From an uncultured Microbacteriaceae bacterium (lineage in GTDB: Bacteria; Actinomycetota; Actinomycetes; Actinomycetales; Microbacteriaceae), in the NCBI GenBank assembly GCA_946481135.1, contig CAMLMQ010000008.1, positions 1 through 39,077 on the forward strand: a DNA stretch of 39,077 bases, given 5' to 3'. This document shows, one piece after another, positions 25,106 through 33,058 of this stretch. Under the pieces are notes generated by a model. It did no database searches and was not told the origin of the DNA. It was given only the letters and a program-made list of their open reading frames with translations. Positions within the stretch are counted from its first letter, which is position 1; every line of letters starts with the position of its first letter. The position numbers and the translations under genes are program-made.

Positions 25106-26236
25106 CTAGGGGGCGCTCACCCGCACGAGGTCGCCGTCCCACGTGAACACGGTGTCGAACCCGACTTCGCGCGAGATCTCCTCGACGTACGCCGCGACCC
25201 GGCGACCCTCGGCGTCGTCGCCGAGCGGCACGGGGCGCGCGTCGTCGTCGATCCAGCACGGGATGAACCCGGCCGACAGTTCTCCGGTCGACTCGTCGAC
25301 CTCGAGCACGGCGATCATCGTGTTGCGGCTCTGCGGATGGAACGGGTAGAGCGGCATCGCGGGGTCGGGCTCGAAGCCGAACAGTTTGCGGCGGCGCTTC
25401 GCCCACGCGACGCGTTCGGGACTGTCGTCCTGCACGACGGCGAGGGCCCCGGTGACGGTGACGAAGTTGCCGAGCCCGTGGAAGATCGGGCGCCCCCGGT
25501 ACATCTCGACACCGCGCAGGATGTGCGCGTGGTGGCCGATGACGGCGTGCGCGCCCGCGCGGATCGCGGCGTAGGAGAGCTCCCGCTCGTAGTCGGCGAG
25601 GTCGGCGACGACGTGCCCGATGCCCTTGTGCAGCGCCACGACGGCCACATCCACCTCGGCGGCGAGGGCGCGCACGTCGTCCTCGAACGCGCGCAGGCTG
25701 CCCTTCTCGGCGAAGCTGTAGACGCTCGGCGGGCCCCCGGGGTTGGCGCTGTCGAGCTCGTAGTGCGTGAGAACGCGCACGTAGGCGCATCCGGCCTTCG
25801 CCGAGGTCGCCCACGACTCGCGGGGGCCGACGCAGTTGTAGCTGACGACGCCGACGTCGCGGCTGCCGACCCGGCTGATGGCGGGCACACGCGCCTCGGC
25901 GAGGGTGCCGCCCGCGCCGGTCACGGCCATCCCGGCGGCGCGCGCGTAGCCCACGGTGTCGAGCACGCCCTGGCGGCCGCAGTCGTAGACGTGGTTGCCG
26001 GCGAGCGTGCCGACCGTGATGCCGGCCGCGGCGGCGGCGGCGAGGTGGGCGGGGTCGGCGGGGGGAGCCGGCACGTCGAGGGTCGCGACCTCGGTCGAGG
26101 TCGTGTGCGGCACCTCGATCTGCCCGATCACGACGTCGGCGGTGCGCAGCACCTCCGTCGAGGGCTCGAACCACCGACCGATGTCGGGCTGGTCGAGCAC
26201 GAGGTCGCCGACGGCGAGGATCCTGATCGGGGGCAT
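25106..26236 (-). CDS. CapA-like metallophosphoesterase-fold protein 2
   Basis: The 376-residue protein belongs to the PGA_cap/CapA family: 'RILAVGDLVLDQPDIG', 'LAGNHVYDCG' and 'IGHHAHILRGVEMYRGRPIFHGLGNFV' carry the expected Asp/Asn/His metal-binding residues. It is soluble by sequence. It is a paralogue of CapA-like protein 1 (8292-9425): 'VGPRESWAT', 'AYVR', 'HYEL', 'HHAHILRGVE' and 'YRGRPIFHGL' are common to both. GGAG lies five bases before the ATG. Site 2 of the palindromic operator lies 25-44 bp upstream, so it probably shares control with the transport operon and the sugar-acid genes. Capsule synthesis is unlikely given the surroundings. Confidence 0.82.
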   Translation of the reverse strand: MPPIRILAVGDLVLDQPDIGRWFEPSTEVLRTADVVIGQIEVPHTTSTEVATLDVPAPPADPAHLAAAAAAGITVGTLAGNHVYDCGRQGVLDTVGYARAAGMAVTGAGGTLAEARVPAISRVGSRDVGVVSYNCVGPRESWATSAKAGCAYVRVLTHYELDSANPGGPPSVYSFAEKGSLRAFEDDVRALAAEVDVAVVALHKGIGHVVADLADYERELSYAAIRAGAHAVIGHHAHILRGVEMYRGRPIFHGLGNFVTVTGALAVVQDDSPERVAWAKRRRKLFGFEPDPAMPLYPFHPQSRNTMIAVLEVDESTGELSAGFIPCWIDDDARPVPLGDDAEGRRVAAYVEEISREVGFDTVFTWDGDLVRVSAP

Positions 26237-26260
26237 GGGGGCTCCGGCTTCATCGCAGGG

Positions 26261-26280
26261 TTATCAACCTGCTTGATATT
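26261..26280. promoter_or_regulatory. GntR-type operator (site 2) in the CapA-like gene 2 promoter
   Basis: ttatcaacctgcttgatatt has arms TATCAA-N5-TTGATA and matches site 1 at 16 of 20 positions, including every base of both outer arms. On the minus strand TAATAT (26281-26276) could be the -10, with a weak TGACGG about 18 bases upstream, so a bound protein would block transcription of the CapA-like gene. Confidence 0.55.
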
Positions 26281-26302
26281 ACCGGGTGAGCGCGCCGGCC
26301 CG

Positions 26303-27172
26303 TCACACCCCCCGCACCGCGGTGCGCAGCGAGTACAGCGACGTCGTCGCGGTGAGGTAGAGCACGTTGCCCGCCTCGCCGCCGAAGCACAGATTCGACA
26401 CCCGCTCGGGCACCGCGAGCCGCACGAGTTCGGTGCCGTCGGGGTCGAAGCAGCTCACCCCGTCGCGCGTGCCCGCCCAGATGCGCCCCGCGCGGTCGAC
26501 GCGGATGCCGTCGAAGGTGCGCCCGTCCGCGATCGTGCGGGCCGGCCCCGATCCGTCGGGCCCGAGGGCGTGCAGCACGTCGCGACCGGAGTCGACGACG
26601 TAGAGCACCGACCCGTCGGGCGCGAAGGCGAGCCCGTTGGGCTGCTCGAACGCCCCCGCGACGAGCTCGAGCCGCCCCTCGGCCGTGCGGTACCGGTAGA
26701 GGCCGCGCACGGGCTGCTCCTCCGCGGCCGCGTGCCCCTCGTAGTCGCTCTGGATGCCATACGTCGGGTCGGTGAACCAGATGTCGCCGCGACGGTCGAC
26801 GACGACGTCGTTCGGGCTGTTGAGCGGTCGGCCCTCGAAGGCATCCGCGATCACCGTCTCGCTGCCGTCGTGCTCGCGCCGCACGACCGCGCGCGCGCCG
26901 TGCAGGCACGTCACGGCCCGCCCCTGCGCGTCGAAGGTGCGCCCGTTGGCGAAGCGCGACGGCGTCTCGAACACCGCGACGTCGTCCGTCACGGTGTCGA
27001 GCCGCAGCGTGCGGTCGTTCGGGATGTCGCTGAACAGCAGGTGCCGGGCCTGCGGCGAGTACGCGGGGCCTTCGAGCCACCGCCCGTCGTCGAAGTGCAC
27101 GCGCAGCGTCGAATCCGTGGGCAGCCGCCCGGCCCGGGGGTCGAGCACGGTCACCTCAGCCGGGATGCGCAC
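26303..27172 (-). CDS. SMP-30/gluconolactonase-family lactonase
   Basis: A 289-residue six-bladed beta-propeller of the SMP-30/gluconolactonase/LRE family, which opens sugar lactones to acids using a divalent metal. Expected metal and substrate residues are visible: Glu34 in 'LEGPAYSP', Asn121 in 'SPNDVVVD', Asn179 in 'QPNGLAF' and Asp221 in 'TFDGIRVD'. There is no signal peptide, so it is cytoplasmic. The GTG at 27172 is chosen as start: it follows the dehydrogenase stop by 4 bp and has GGGAG inside that gene's end. It is third in the unit after the isomerase-like and dehydrogenase genes. The lactone it cleaves is unknown; a pentonolactone would fit the neighbours. Confidence 0.88.
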   Translation of the reverse strand: MRIPAEVTVLDPRAGRLPTDSTLRVHFDDGRWLEGPAYSPQARHLLFSDIPNDRTLRLDTVTDDVAVFETPSRFANGRTFDAQGRAVTCLHGARAVVRREHDGSETVIADAFEGRPLNSPNDVVVDRRGDIWFTDPTYGIQSDYEGHAAAEEQPVRGLYRYRTAEGRLELVAGAFEQPNGLAFAPDGSVLYVVDSGRDVLHALGPDGSGPARTIADGRTFDGIRVDRAGRIWAGTRDGVSCFDPDGTELVRLAVPERVSNLCFGGEAGNVLYLTATTSLYSLRTAVRGV

Positions 27173-27176
27173 GGGC

Positions 27177-28160
27177 CTACTCCCGCTCCGCCCAGGCCGA
27201 CTCGAGCGGCGAGGGACCGAGCTCGGCACGCAGTCTCACGAGCGCACTGTACGCCCGCGCCCGGTAGTCCTCGAGGGCGCGCACGGTCTCCGGAGGGATG
27301 TCGCCCGTGAGGCCCGCGCCCGACTTGACGCCGTGGCGCCCCGCCGCGACCTGGTCGAGGATCATCTGCGGCGCCGCGAGGCGCTCGCCGTACTCGTCCT
27401 CGAACGTGCGGAAGCAGTTCGCGTAGACGTCGAGCCCCGCCATGTCGGCGATCGCGAACGGCCCGAAGAACGCCAGGCGGAACCCGAACGTCGTGCGCAC
27501 GATGGCGTCGACATCCTCGACGGTCGCGACGCCCTCCTCGACGAGCGACGCGGCCTCCTTGAGCAGCACGTACTGCAGCCGGTTGAGCACGAAGCCGGGC
27601 ACGTCGGCGACCTCGGCCCCGACGCGGTCGGCGCGGTCGAGCATCCGCTTGACGACCGGCACCGTCGCGGGATCGGTGTGGCGGCCGACGATGAGCTCGA
27701 CGCCGGGCACGAACGGCGCCGGGTTGCTCCAGTGCACGTTGAGGAACCGCTCGGGATGCGTGACCGCCTCGTCGAGCTCGTGCACGGGGATCGTCGAAGT
27801 GTTGCTGCCGATGATCGCGTCGACCGGTGCCGCCGCGGAGATGCGGGCGAGCACGTCGTGCTTGATCGCGACGACCTCCGACACCGCCTCCTGCACGAAG
27901 TCGGCATCGGCGACCGCGGTCTCGAGATCGGGCGCGGCCGTGAGGTTCGCGCGCACGGCATCCGCCGAGCCGGGCGGGAAGACCCCGGCCGCCTCGAACC
28001 GCTCGGCCTCCTCGACGAGCCGCACCCGCGCGGCCTCGGCGAGCTCGGCCGACGCATCGGCGATCGCGACGGGCAGGCCGACGCGCGCGAGCGACTGGGC
28101 GATGCCCCCTCCCATGTAGCCGCTGCCGACGACGGCGACGCGGCGGATCTCCTCGATCAT
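27177..28160 (-). CDS. 3-hydroxyacyl-CoA-dehydrogenase-family oxidoreductase
   Basis: The 327-residue protein has an N-terminal NAD-binding Rossmann fold ('VAVVGSGYMGGGIAQSLA') and the C-terminal helical domain ('ADVPGFVLNRLQYVLLKEA'). The catalytic His143 in NVHWSNPA and Glu155 in PGVELI are 12 residues apart, as in 3-hydroxyacyl-CoA dehydrogenase. The motif WSNPA, in place of FFNP, and the absence of any enoyl-CoA hydratase or thiolase nearby argue against fatty-acid oxidation. The same family includes L-gulonate 3-dehydrogenase and carnitine dehydrogenase, which oxidise the 3-hydroxyl of free acids. Lying between a lactonase and an isomerase-like gene (4-bp overlap with the latter), it more likely oxidises a sugar acid at C3. 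The specific substrate is inference. Confidence 0.85.
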   Translation of the reverse strand: MIEEIRRVAVVGSGYMGGGIAQSLARVGLPVAIADASAELAEAARVRLVEEAERFEAAGVFPPGSADAVRANLTAAPDLETAVADADFVQEAVSEVVAIKHDVLARISAAAPVDAIIGSNTSTIPVHELDEAVTHPERFLNVHWSNPAPFVPGVELIVGRHTDPATVPVVKRMLDRADRVGAEVADVPGFVLNRLQYVLLKEAASLVEEGVATVEDVDAIVRTTFGFRLAFFGPFAIADMAGLDVYANCFRTFEDEYGERLAAPQMILDQVAAGRHGVKSGAGLTGDIPPETVRALEDYRARAYSALVRLRAELGPSPLESAWAERE

Positions 28161-29107
28161 GTGTCCTCTTCTCCCGTGTGGTCTCCCCGGACGGGGAGGA
28201 TGCCGAGCAGGTAGTCGCGGTTCGCCGCGCTCACGGCGAGCCCGTCGCCGCCGTAGTTCTCCAGGCAGAACGCGACGTCGGCGCCCGCCTCGAGCACGAC
28301 GCGGACGGCCGTGCGGTAGTCGATGACGCCCGAGGGCAGCGGCGCGGGCGCGGTGAGCACGGTGCCGGTCGCGGGGTCTTCGAGGCGCAGCACGTTCTTC
28401 ACGTGCCAGTACCGCGTGAAGGGCGCGCACGCGCGGATGAGGTCGAGCCAGTGCTCGACCGGTCCCTGCCGCCGCACGAGGTTGCCGAGGTCGGGGTTGA
28501 GCCACACGGCCGGCGAGTCGATCTGCTCGACGAGCCGCACCGACTGCTCGCCGGTGCCGAGATAGGTGTCTTCGTAGAGCTCGAGCGAGACGTCGACGCC
28601 GACCGAGGCCGCGTGGTCGCCGAGTTCGCGCAGGCGGGTGACCGCGGCATCCCACAGGCTGCCGTCGTCGGGGTCGTGCGCGCCGTCGACGGTCCAGAAC
28701 CAGGTCACCGCGCGCTGCGCGTCGGTGAGCGGGCGCATGAGACTGAGCGACACGTGACGCGCGCCGAGCGCGGCGGCGGTGTCGATCACGCGGTGGCTGT
28801 AGGCGAGGTTGTCGTCGCCGTCGCGCGGGTCGATGACGCTGCGTCGCGCGGTCGAGATGGCCGGCACGACGAGGCCGGCGTCGGTGACCGCGTCCCGGAA
28901 CGCGTCGAGACCGGCCGGGTCCAGATCGGCGACGCGCAGCCAGCTGTCGGTCGGGTCGACGTGGCGGAACCCGGCGCGGGCGACCTCGCCGAGCGACCGT
29001 CGCCAGGCGTCGGGGGCCGCCTGCTGCTGGCTCGGGAAGTTGAGCATCGCGGCGGCGAGGATCCAGTCGTCGCCCCGTGGTTCGCGGGGGGTGGGGTCGT
29101 TCGCCAT
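28157..29107 (-). CDS. Sugar phosphate isomerase/epimerase-like TIM barrel
   Basis: This 316-residue protein matches the xylose-isomerase-like/AP-endonuclease-2 TIM-barrel family. The four usual metal ligands can be placed: Glu176 in 'SLELYED', Asp206 in 'NPDLGNL', His235 in 'YWHVKN' and Glu283 in 'CLENYGG'. GAGGAG lies seven bases before the ATG. It is the first gene of the unit containing the dehydrogenase and lactonase and is divergent from the GntR gene. Members isomerise or epimerise sugars, keto-acids or sugar phosphates; EryC of erythritol catabolism belongs to this fold. The exact reaction cannot be told. Confidence 0.82.
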   Translation of the reverse strand: MANDPTPREPRGDDWILAAAMLNFPSQQQAAPDAWRRSLGEVARAGFRHVDPTDSWLRVADLDPAGLDAFRDAVTDAGLVVPAISTARRSVIDPRDGDDNLAYSHRVIDTAAALGARHVSLSLMRPLTDAQRAVTWFWTVDGAHDPDDGSLWDAAVTRLRELGDHAASVGVDVSLELYEDTYLGTGEQSVRLVEQIDSPAVWLNPDLGNLVRRQGPVEHWLDLIRACAPFTRYWHVKNVLRLEDPATGTVLTAPAPLPSGVIDYRTAVRVVLEAGADVAFCLENYGGDGLAVSAANRDYLLGILPVRGDHTGEEDT

Positions 29108-29157
29108 CCGTCGCTCCTCGTCGAGTGGCCGGGCCGAGCAGCCGGGCGGTGGCCAGG

Positions 29158-29179
29158 TTATCTGATATCTGACATGATG
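29158..29179. promoter_or_regulatory. GntR-type half-sites (variant site 3) between isomerase-like and GntR genes
   Basis: ttatctgatatctgacatga contains TATC and GATA elements resembling the arms of sites 1 and 2 but packed closely: on the minus strand ATATCA is followed directly by GATAAC, with no 7-base spacer. It lies in the only shared control region of the divergent units, 37-58 bp before the GntR start. It may act as operator, -10 region or both; this is the weakest of the three sites. Confidence 0.4.
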
Positions 29180-29215
29180 GCGCCATCCCGCACGAAACGG
29201 AACGAGGAGGTTCTC

Positions 29216-29965
29216 GTGGTCGACCCGACGACGATCCGCGACTCCGGGCCCGAGCAGGTCGTCCGCCACCTCGAAGCCCTCATCCTCGACGGCGGCCTCG
29301 CGCCCGGTGCCGAACTGCCGTCGGAGGGGGAGCTCGCCGACGAACTCGCGATCAGCCGACTGACCGTGCGGGAGGGCGTCAAGGTGCTCGCCGCGCGGGG
29401 GCTCGTCGACGTGCGGCGGGGGCGACGCTCGACCGTCGCCGCGGCGACGGCGCAGCCGCTCACCGCGTTCTTCGACGCCGCCGTACGCCGCGATCCGCGC
29501 GCCCTCATGGAACTGCTCGAGCTGCGCTTCGCGGTCGAGGTGGCCGCCTCGTCGCTCGCCGCGGCACGCGCCAACGACGACGAGGTCGCATCCCTGCGCG
29601 ACGCGCTCGAGCGGATGCGGGAGCTGCGTGCCGAGCCCGACGCGTACAACGCCGCCGACCTGGAGTTCCACGCGCTCATCGCCGCCGCGAGCGGCAACCG
29701 CATGTTCGACGTGCTCATCCAGGGCATGGAGCAGCCGCTGCGCGCGAGCCGCGCCGAGACGCTGCGCGCGCACCTCGCCGCGCACGGCCCCGACATCGAC
29801 GACCTGATCGCCGAGCACGAGGCGGTGTTCGACGCGATCGCCGCCCGCGACCCGCGAGCCGCCGCCGCGGCGATGCGTCGCCACCTGACGCAGACCGGAG
29901 AGGACCTGCGTGCCGCGACCGGCGCCGCCGTCCCCCCTGCCGACTCCGAGGAGACCCCCGCATGA
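29216..29965 (+). CDS. GntR-family regulator with FCD domain
   Basis: The 249-residue protein has the GntR winged helix ('ELPSEGELADELAISRLTVREGVKVLAARGLVDVRRG', about residues 33-69) and the all-helical FCD effector domain. Putative metal ligands are Asp148/His152 ('AADLEFH'), His201 ('AEHEAVF') and His223 ('MRRHL'). GTG 29216 is selected because AGGAGG lies five bases upstream; an ATG at 29174 is in frame but overlaps the putative operator. The stop overlaps the kinase start (ATGA), so the regulator leads its own catabolic operon. FCD regulators usually sense organic or sugar acids. It probably represses both divergent units and, through the matching palindromes, the module 2 and CapA-like genes. 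Confidence 0.9.
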   Translation: MVDPTTIRDSGPEQVVRHLEALILDGGLAPGAELPSEGELADELAISRLTVREGVKVLAARGLVDVRRGRRSTVAAATAQPLTAFFDAAVRRDPRALMELLELRFAVEVAASSLAAARANDDEVASLRDALERMRELRAEPDAYNAADLEFHALIAAASGNRMFDVLIQGMEQPLRASRAETLRAHLAAHGPDIDDLIAEHEAVFDAIAARDPRAAAAAMRRHLTQTGEDLRAATGAAVPPADSEETPA

Positions 29966-31689
29966 CCCGCCTGTGGAACGACCCCGACGACTTCGTCGAC
30001 GAGATGATCGCGGGCTTCGTCGCCGCGAACGGCGCCCACGTGCGCCGCGTGTCGGGCGGCGTCGTGCGCAGCACCGAGGTGCCCGAGGGCCAGGTCGCGG
30101 TCGTCATCGGCGGCGGCTCGGGCCACTACCCCGCGTTCGGCGGACTCGTCGGCCGCGGCCTCGCGCACGGCGCCGCGATGGGCAACCTCTTCGCGTCGCC
30201 GTCGACGCAGCAGGTGCTCTCCGTCGCGACGGCGGCCGAGCGCGGCGGCGGTGTGCTCTTCTCCTACGGGCGCTACGCAGGCGACGTGCTCAACTTCGAC
30301 GCCGCCCAGGCGCGGCTGCGGGCCGACGGCATCCCGTGCGAGACGGTGCTCGTGACGGATGACGTCGCGAGTGCGCCGGACGCCGAGCGCGAGACGCGAC
30401 GCGGCATCGCGGGCGACCTCGTCGTGTTCCGCATCGCGTCCGCGGCCGCCGAGGCCGGGGCCGACCTCGCGGAGGTCGCGCGGGTCGCGCGCCGCGCCAA
30501 CGACCTCACCCGCTCGTTCGGCGTCGCGTTCAGCGGCTGCACCCTCCCCGGGGCGCCGACGCCGCTCTTCGAGGTGCCGCCCGGCCGCATGGCGATCGGC
30601 CTCGGCATCCACGGCGAGCCCGGCATCGACGAGGTCGACGTGCCCACCGCCGACGGCCTCGCCGAACTGCTCGTGACCCGACTGCTCGCCGAGGCGCCCG
30701 CCGACGCGGGGGCGCGCGTCGTGCCGATCCTCAACGGGCTCGGGTCGCTCAAGTACGAGGAGCTCTTCGTCGTCTACGGCCGCATCGCGCGGCTGCTGCA
30801 GGAGGCCGGGCTCGACGTGGTCGACCCGCACGTCGGCGAGTACTGCACGAGTTTCGACATGGCCGGCGGTTCGCTCACGCTGTTCTGGCCCGACGCCGAG
30901 CTCGAGGAGCTGTGGGCCGTCCCCGTCGACACCCCCGCGTACCGCCGCGGCTCGATGGCGCCCGCCGTCGCGGCGGTGGTCGTCGAGGGGACGACCGCCG
31001 AGGCGCAGCCCGTCCCGCCCGCGGATGCGGCATCCCGCGCCTTCGCCGCCGACGTGGTCGACGCGCTCGCGGCGACCGTCGCGGTGCTGGAGACCAACGT
31101 CGACGAACTCGGCCGCCTCGACGCGATCGCGGGCGACGGCGACCACGGCCTCGGGATGCTGCGCGGAGCCCGCGCCGCCCTCGACGCCGCGCGCGTCGCC
31201 GCCGACGCGGGAGCGGGCTCCGGCACGACGCTCGAACGCGCCGCCGACGCCTGGTCGGATCGGGCGGGCGGCGCGTCGGGCGTGCTGTGGGGGCTCATGC
31301 TCGCCGAGCTCGCCCGCGCCCTCGGCGACGAGGGCCGTCCGGATGCCGGAGCCGTCTCGGCGGGACTCACCGCCGCGGCGCAGGCGGTCACCGCGCACGG
31401 CGGCGCCGAGGTGGGCGACAAGACGCTCGTCGACGCGCTCGTGCCGTTCCGCGACGCGTTCGCCTCGGCGATCGCCGCCGGATCCGCTCCGCGCGACGCG
31501 TGGCGCGACGCCGCCGCGATCGCGACCGGGGCCGCCGCCGACACGGCCGTGCTGCCGCCGCGCGTCGGCCGGGCCCGCACGCACACCGAGAAGAGCGTCG
31601 GCACTCCCGACCCCGGCGCGACATCACTCGCGCTCATCGTGACCGCCGTCGGCGAGACCCTCGCCGGAAACGGAGCATCCCATGCCTGA
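29962..31689 (+). CDS. DhaK-DhaL fusion kinase (dihydroxyacetone/erythrulose kinase-like)
   Basis: This 575-residue protein fuses both parts of an ATP-dependent ketose kinase. The DhaK part (about 1-340) has '[12 protein letters not shown]' and 'GIHGEPG' with His217, the residue that covalently holds the keto substrate. The DhaL part (about 360-575) has 'DGDHGLGM' (Asp392/Asp394, Mg-ATP), 'GASGVLWG', 'GDKTLVDAL' and '[15 protein letters not shown]'. No phosphotransferase DhaM gene is near, and the fusion architecture fits direct ATP use. Dihydroxyacetone kinases work on C3; related fusions in mycobacteria phosphorylate D- or L-erythrulose. Directly following genes for RpiB and a TIM-like isomerase favour a tetrulose over dihydroxyacetone. 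Overlaps both neighbours (4 and 8 bp). Confidence 0.9.
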   Translation: MTRLWNDPDDFVDEMIAGFVAANGAHVRRVSGGVVRSTEVPEGQVAVVIGGGSGHYPAFGGLVGRGLAHGAAMGNLFASPSTQQVLSVATAAERGGGVLFSYGRYAGDVLNFDAAQARLRADGIPCETVLVTDDVASAPDAERETRRGIAGDLVVFRIASAAAEAGADLAEVARVARRANDLTRSFGVAFSGCTLPGAPTPLFEVPPGRMAIGLGIHGEPGIDEVDVPTADGLAELLVTRLLAEAPADAGARVVPILNGLGSLKYEELFVVYGRIARLLQEAGLDVVDPHVGEYCTSFDMAGGSLTLFWPDAELEELWAVPVDTPAYRRGSMAPAVAAVVVEGTTAEAQPVPPADAASRAFAADVVDALAATVAVLETNVDELGRLDAIAGDGDHGLGMLRGARAALDAARVAADAGAGSGTTLERAADAWSDRAGGASGVLWGLMLAELARALGDEGRPDAGAVSAGLTAAAQAVTAHGGAEVGDKTLVDALVPFRDAFASAIAAGSAPRDAWRDAAAIATGAAADTAVLPPRVGRARTHTEKSVGTPDPGATSLALIVTAVGETLAGNGASHA

Positions 31690-32167
31690 AGCCCTGGTTC
31701 CCGATCCCCTGCGCATCGTCGTCGGCAGCGACGACGCCGGCCTCGACTACAAGGAGGCCCTCAAGCGCGACCTCGAGGCGCATCCCGGCGTCGCGTCGGT
31801 GGTCGACGTCGGCGTCCACGCCGCGGGCGGGCCGTCGTACGGCAGCGTCGCGATCGAGGCCGCCGAACTCGTCGCCGCCGGGAAGGCCGACCGCGCGCTG
31901 CTCGTCTGCGGCACGGGCCTCGGCGTCGCGATCGCCGCCAACAAGGTCGCGGGCATCCGCGCGGTGACGGCGCACGACAGCTACTCGGTGGAGCGCAGCA
32001 TCCTCTCCAACAACGCGCAGGTGCTCACGATGGGCCAGCGCGTCATCGGACTGGAGCTCGCCCGCCGCCTCGCGCGCGAGTGGCTCGACTACCGCTTCGA
32101 CCCCGCGTCGGCGTCGGCCGAGAAGGTCGCCGTGATCGAGGACTACGAGGGGCGCTCCCCCGCGTGA
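31682..32167 (+). CDS. RpiB/LacA/LacB-family sugar-phosphate isomerase
   Basis: The 161-residue protein has the RpiB core: '[21 protein letters not shown]' at the start, '[22 protein letters not shown]' with the expected catalytic Cys76, and '[15 protein letters not shown]'. Two deviations from ribose-5-phosphate isomerase are visible: the usual SDHAG is SDDAG, and the usual YPD-containing phosphate loop reads PSYGSVA. Homologues such as EryI and the erythrulose-4-phosphate isomerases of tetritol pathways use this fold. Together with the kinase before it (8-bp overlap) and the TIM-like enzyme after it (GTGA overlap), it most likely interconverts D-erythrulose 4-phosphate and D-erythrose 4-phosphate. 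Ribose-5-phosphate isomerase remains an alternative. Confidence 0.88.
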   Translation: MPEALVPDPLRIVVGSDDAGLDYKEALKRDLEAHPGVASVVDVGVHAAGGPSYGSVAIEAAELVAAGKADRALLVCGTGLGVAIAANKVAGIRAVTAHDSYSVERSILSNNAQVLTMGQRVIGLELARRLAREWLDYRFDPASASAEKVAVIEDYEGRSPA

Positions 32168-32895
32168 CGACGATCGGCGTGAGCCTGAAGATGTACTTCG
32201 GGCACGAACGCGCCCGCACGTGGTTCGCCGACGTCGCCGCGCGTCTGCGCACTCGCGGCGGACTCGGCGACACCGAGCTCGTCGTCTTCCCCACCCACCT
32301 GCAGCTCGCGGCCGCCCTCGAGGCCTTCGATGGTCTCGGCGTGCGCGTCGGGGCGCAGGATGTCGCCGCCGCCGACTCGGGCGCCTTCACGGGTGAGGTG
32401 AGCGCGGCAGAGGTCGCCGAGGTCGGCGGCACGTGGGCCGAGGTCGGGCACGCCGAACGCCGCCGCCTGTTCGGCGAGACCGACGAGGTCGTCGCCGCGA
32501 AGACCGCCGCCGCCCTGCGGGCAGGTCTCACCCCGCTGATCTGCGTCGGCGAGGCGACCCGGGATGCCGACGCCGCCCCGGCGACGGTCGTCGCGCAGCT
32601 GCGCAGCGCCCTCGCCGACGCCCCACCCGGTCGCGTCGGGGTCGCGTACGAGCCGCACTGGGCGATCGGGGCCTCCGAGCCCGCGACGCCCGACCACATC
32701 GCGCGGGTGTGCGCGTCGTTGCGGGAGGCGGTCGACGAGCTCGGCCGCCCGGATTCCGTCGTGCTCTACGGCGGCTCGGCGGGTCCGGGGCTGCTGACGA
32801 CGCTCGGGGATGCGGTCGACGGACTCTTCCTCGGACGCTTCGCGCATGATCCCGACCAGCTGCTCGCTGTGCTCGAGGAGGCGGGCGCTCGGTGA
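32164..32895 (+). CDS. Triosephosphate-isomerase-family protein (probable tetrulose-phosphate isomerase)
   Basis: A 243-residue TIM-barrel enzyme of the triosephosphate isomerase family. The catalytic set is present: Lys9 in 'VSLKMYFG', His96 in 'VGHAERR' and Glu163 in '[11 protein letters not shown]', with the phosphate loop 'YGGSAGPG' near the C-terminus. The first motif, normally NWKMN, is SLKMY, so the Asn before the catalytic Lys is changed. The GTG at 32164 overlaps the RpiB stop. Housekeeping TIM usually sits between pgk and secG in actinobacteria; this one instead follows DhaK-DhaL and RpiB, the arrangement seen for EryH/LerI-type enzymes that convert L-erythrulose phosphate to D-erythrulose 4-phosphate. 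Last gene of the plus-strand catabolic operon. Confidence 0.88.
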   Translation: MTTIGVSLKMYFGHERARTWFADVAARLRTRGGLGDTELVVFPTHLQLAAALEAFDGLGVRVGAQDVAAADSGAFTGEVSAAEVAEVGGTWAEVGHAERRRLFGETDEVVAAKTAAALRAGLTPLICVGEATRDADAAPATVVAQLRSALADAPPGRVGVAYEPHWAIGASEPATPDHIARVCASLREAVDELGRPDSVVLYGGSAGPGLLTTLGDAVDGLFLGRFAHDPDQLLAVLEEAGAR

Positions 32896-32945
32896 TCTCC
32901 CAGCATCCCTCCAGCATCGCGTGACCGGCCGCATGCTTCACTGAT

Positions 32946-33036
32946 CGCGAAGGGGAGTAATCCCTGCGGCGTCTCGTCACGACGTTCCCGAGCGGGATCC
33001 GGGGCGCCGGGCCTCCACGGCCGATGAGACCTTCAC
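32946..33036 (+). promoter_or_regulatory. yybP-ykoY (manganese) riboswitch upstream of terC
   Basis: The hallmark first loop GGGGAGTA (32952-32959) and the second loop CCGGGGCGCC (around 32999-33008) flank a multi-helix region. The closing helix pairs GAAGG (32949-32953) with CCTTC (33030-33034) in the GAGACCTTC signature. The yybP-ykoY class senses Mn2+ and commonly precedes TerC-type exporters. The expected expression platform follows immediately (33030-33051). Confidence 0.85.
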
Positions 33037-33051
33037 GACGACTCGTGGAGG
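33030..33051 (+). promoter_or_regulatory. Ribosome-binding-site sequestering hairpin of the riboswitch
   Basis: CCTTCACGA (33030-33038) can pair with TCGTGGAGG (33043-33051) through nine pairs including one G-U, closing a CGAC loop. This buries the GGAGG ribosome-binding site that lies seven bases before the terC ATG. The left arm shares CCTTC with the 3' strand of the aptamer closing helix, so the two structures exclude each other: metal-bound aptamer should free the site and turn translation on. Confidence 0.7.
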
Positions 33052-33058
33052 TCTTCGC

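Noticed and set aside
27177..28160. Beta-oxidation enzyme role for the dehydrogenase
   Set aside because: No hydratase, thiolase, acyl-CoA dehydrogenase or ligase is nearby, and the neighbours are sugar-acid genes.
28178..29965. 595-residue reading of the GntR gene
   Set aside because: The upstream part is antisense to the isomerase-like gene. GTG 29216 has AGGAGG at the right distance.
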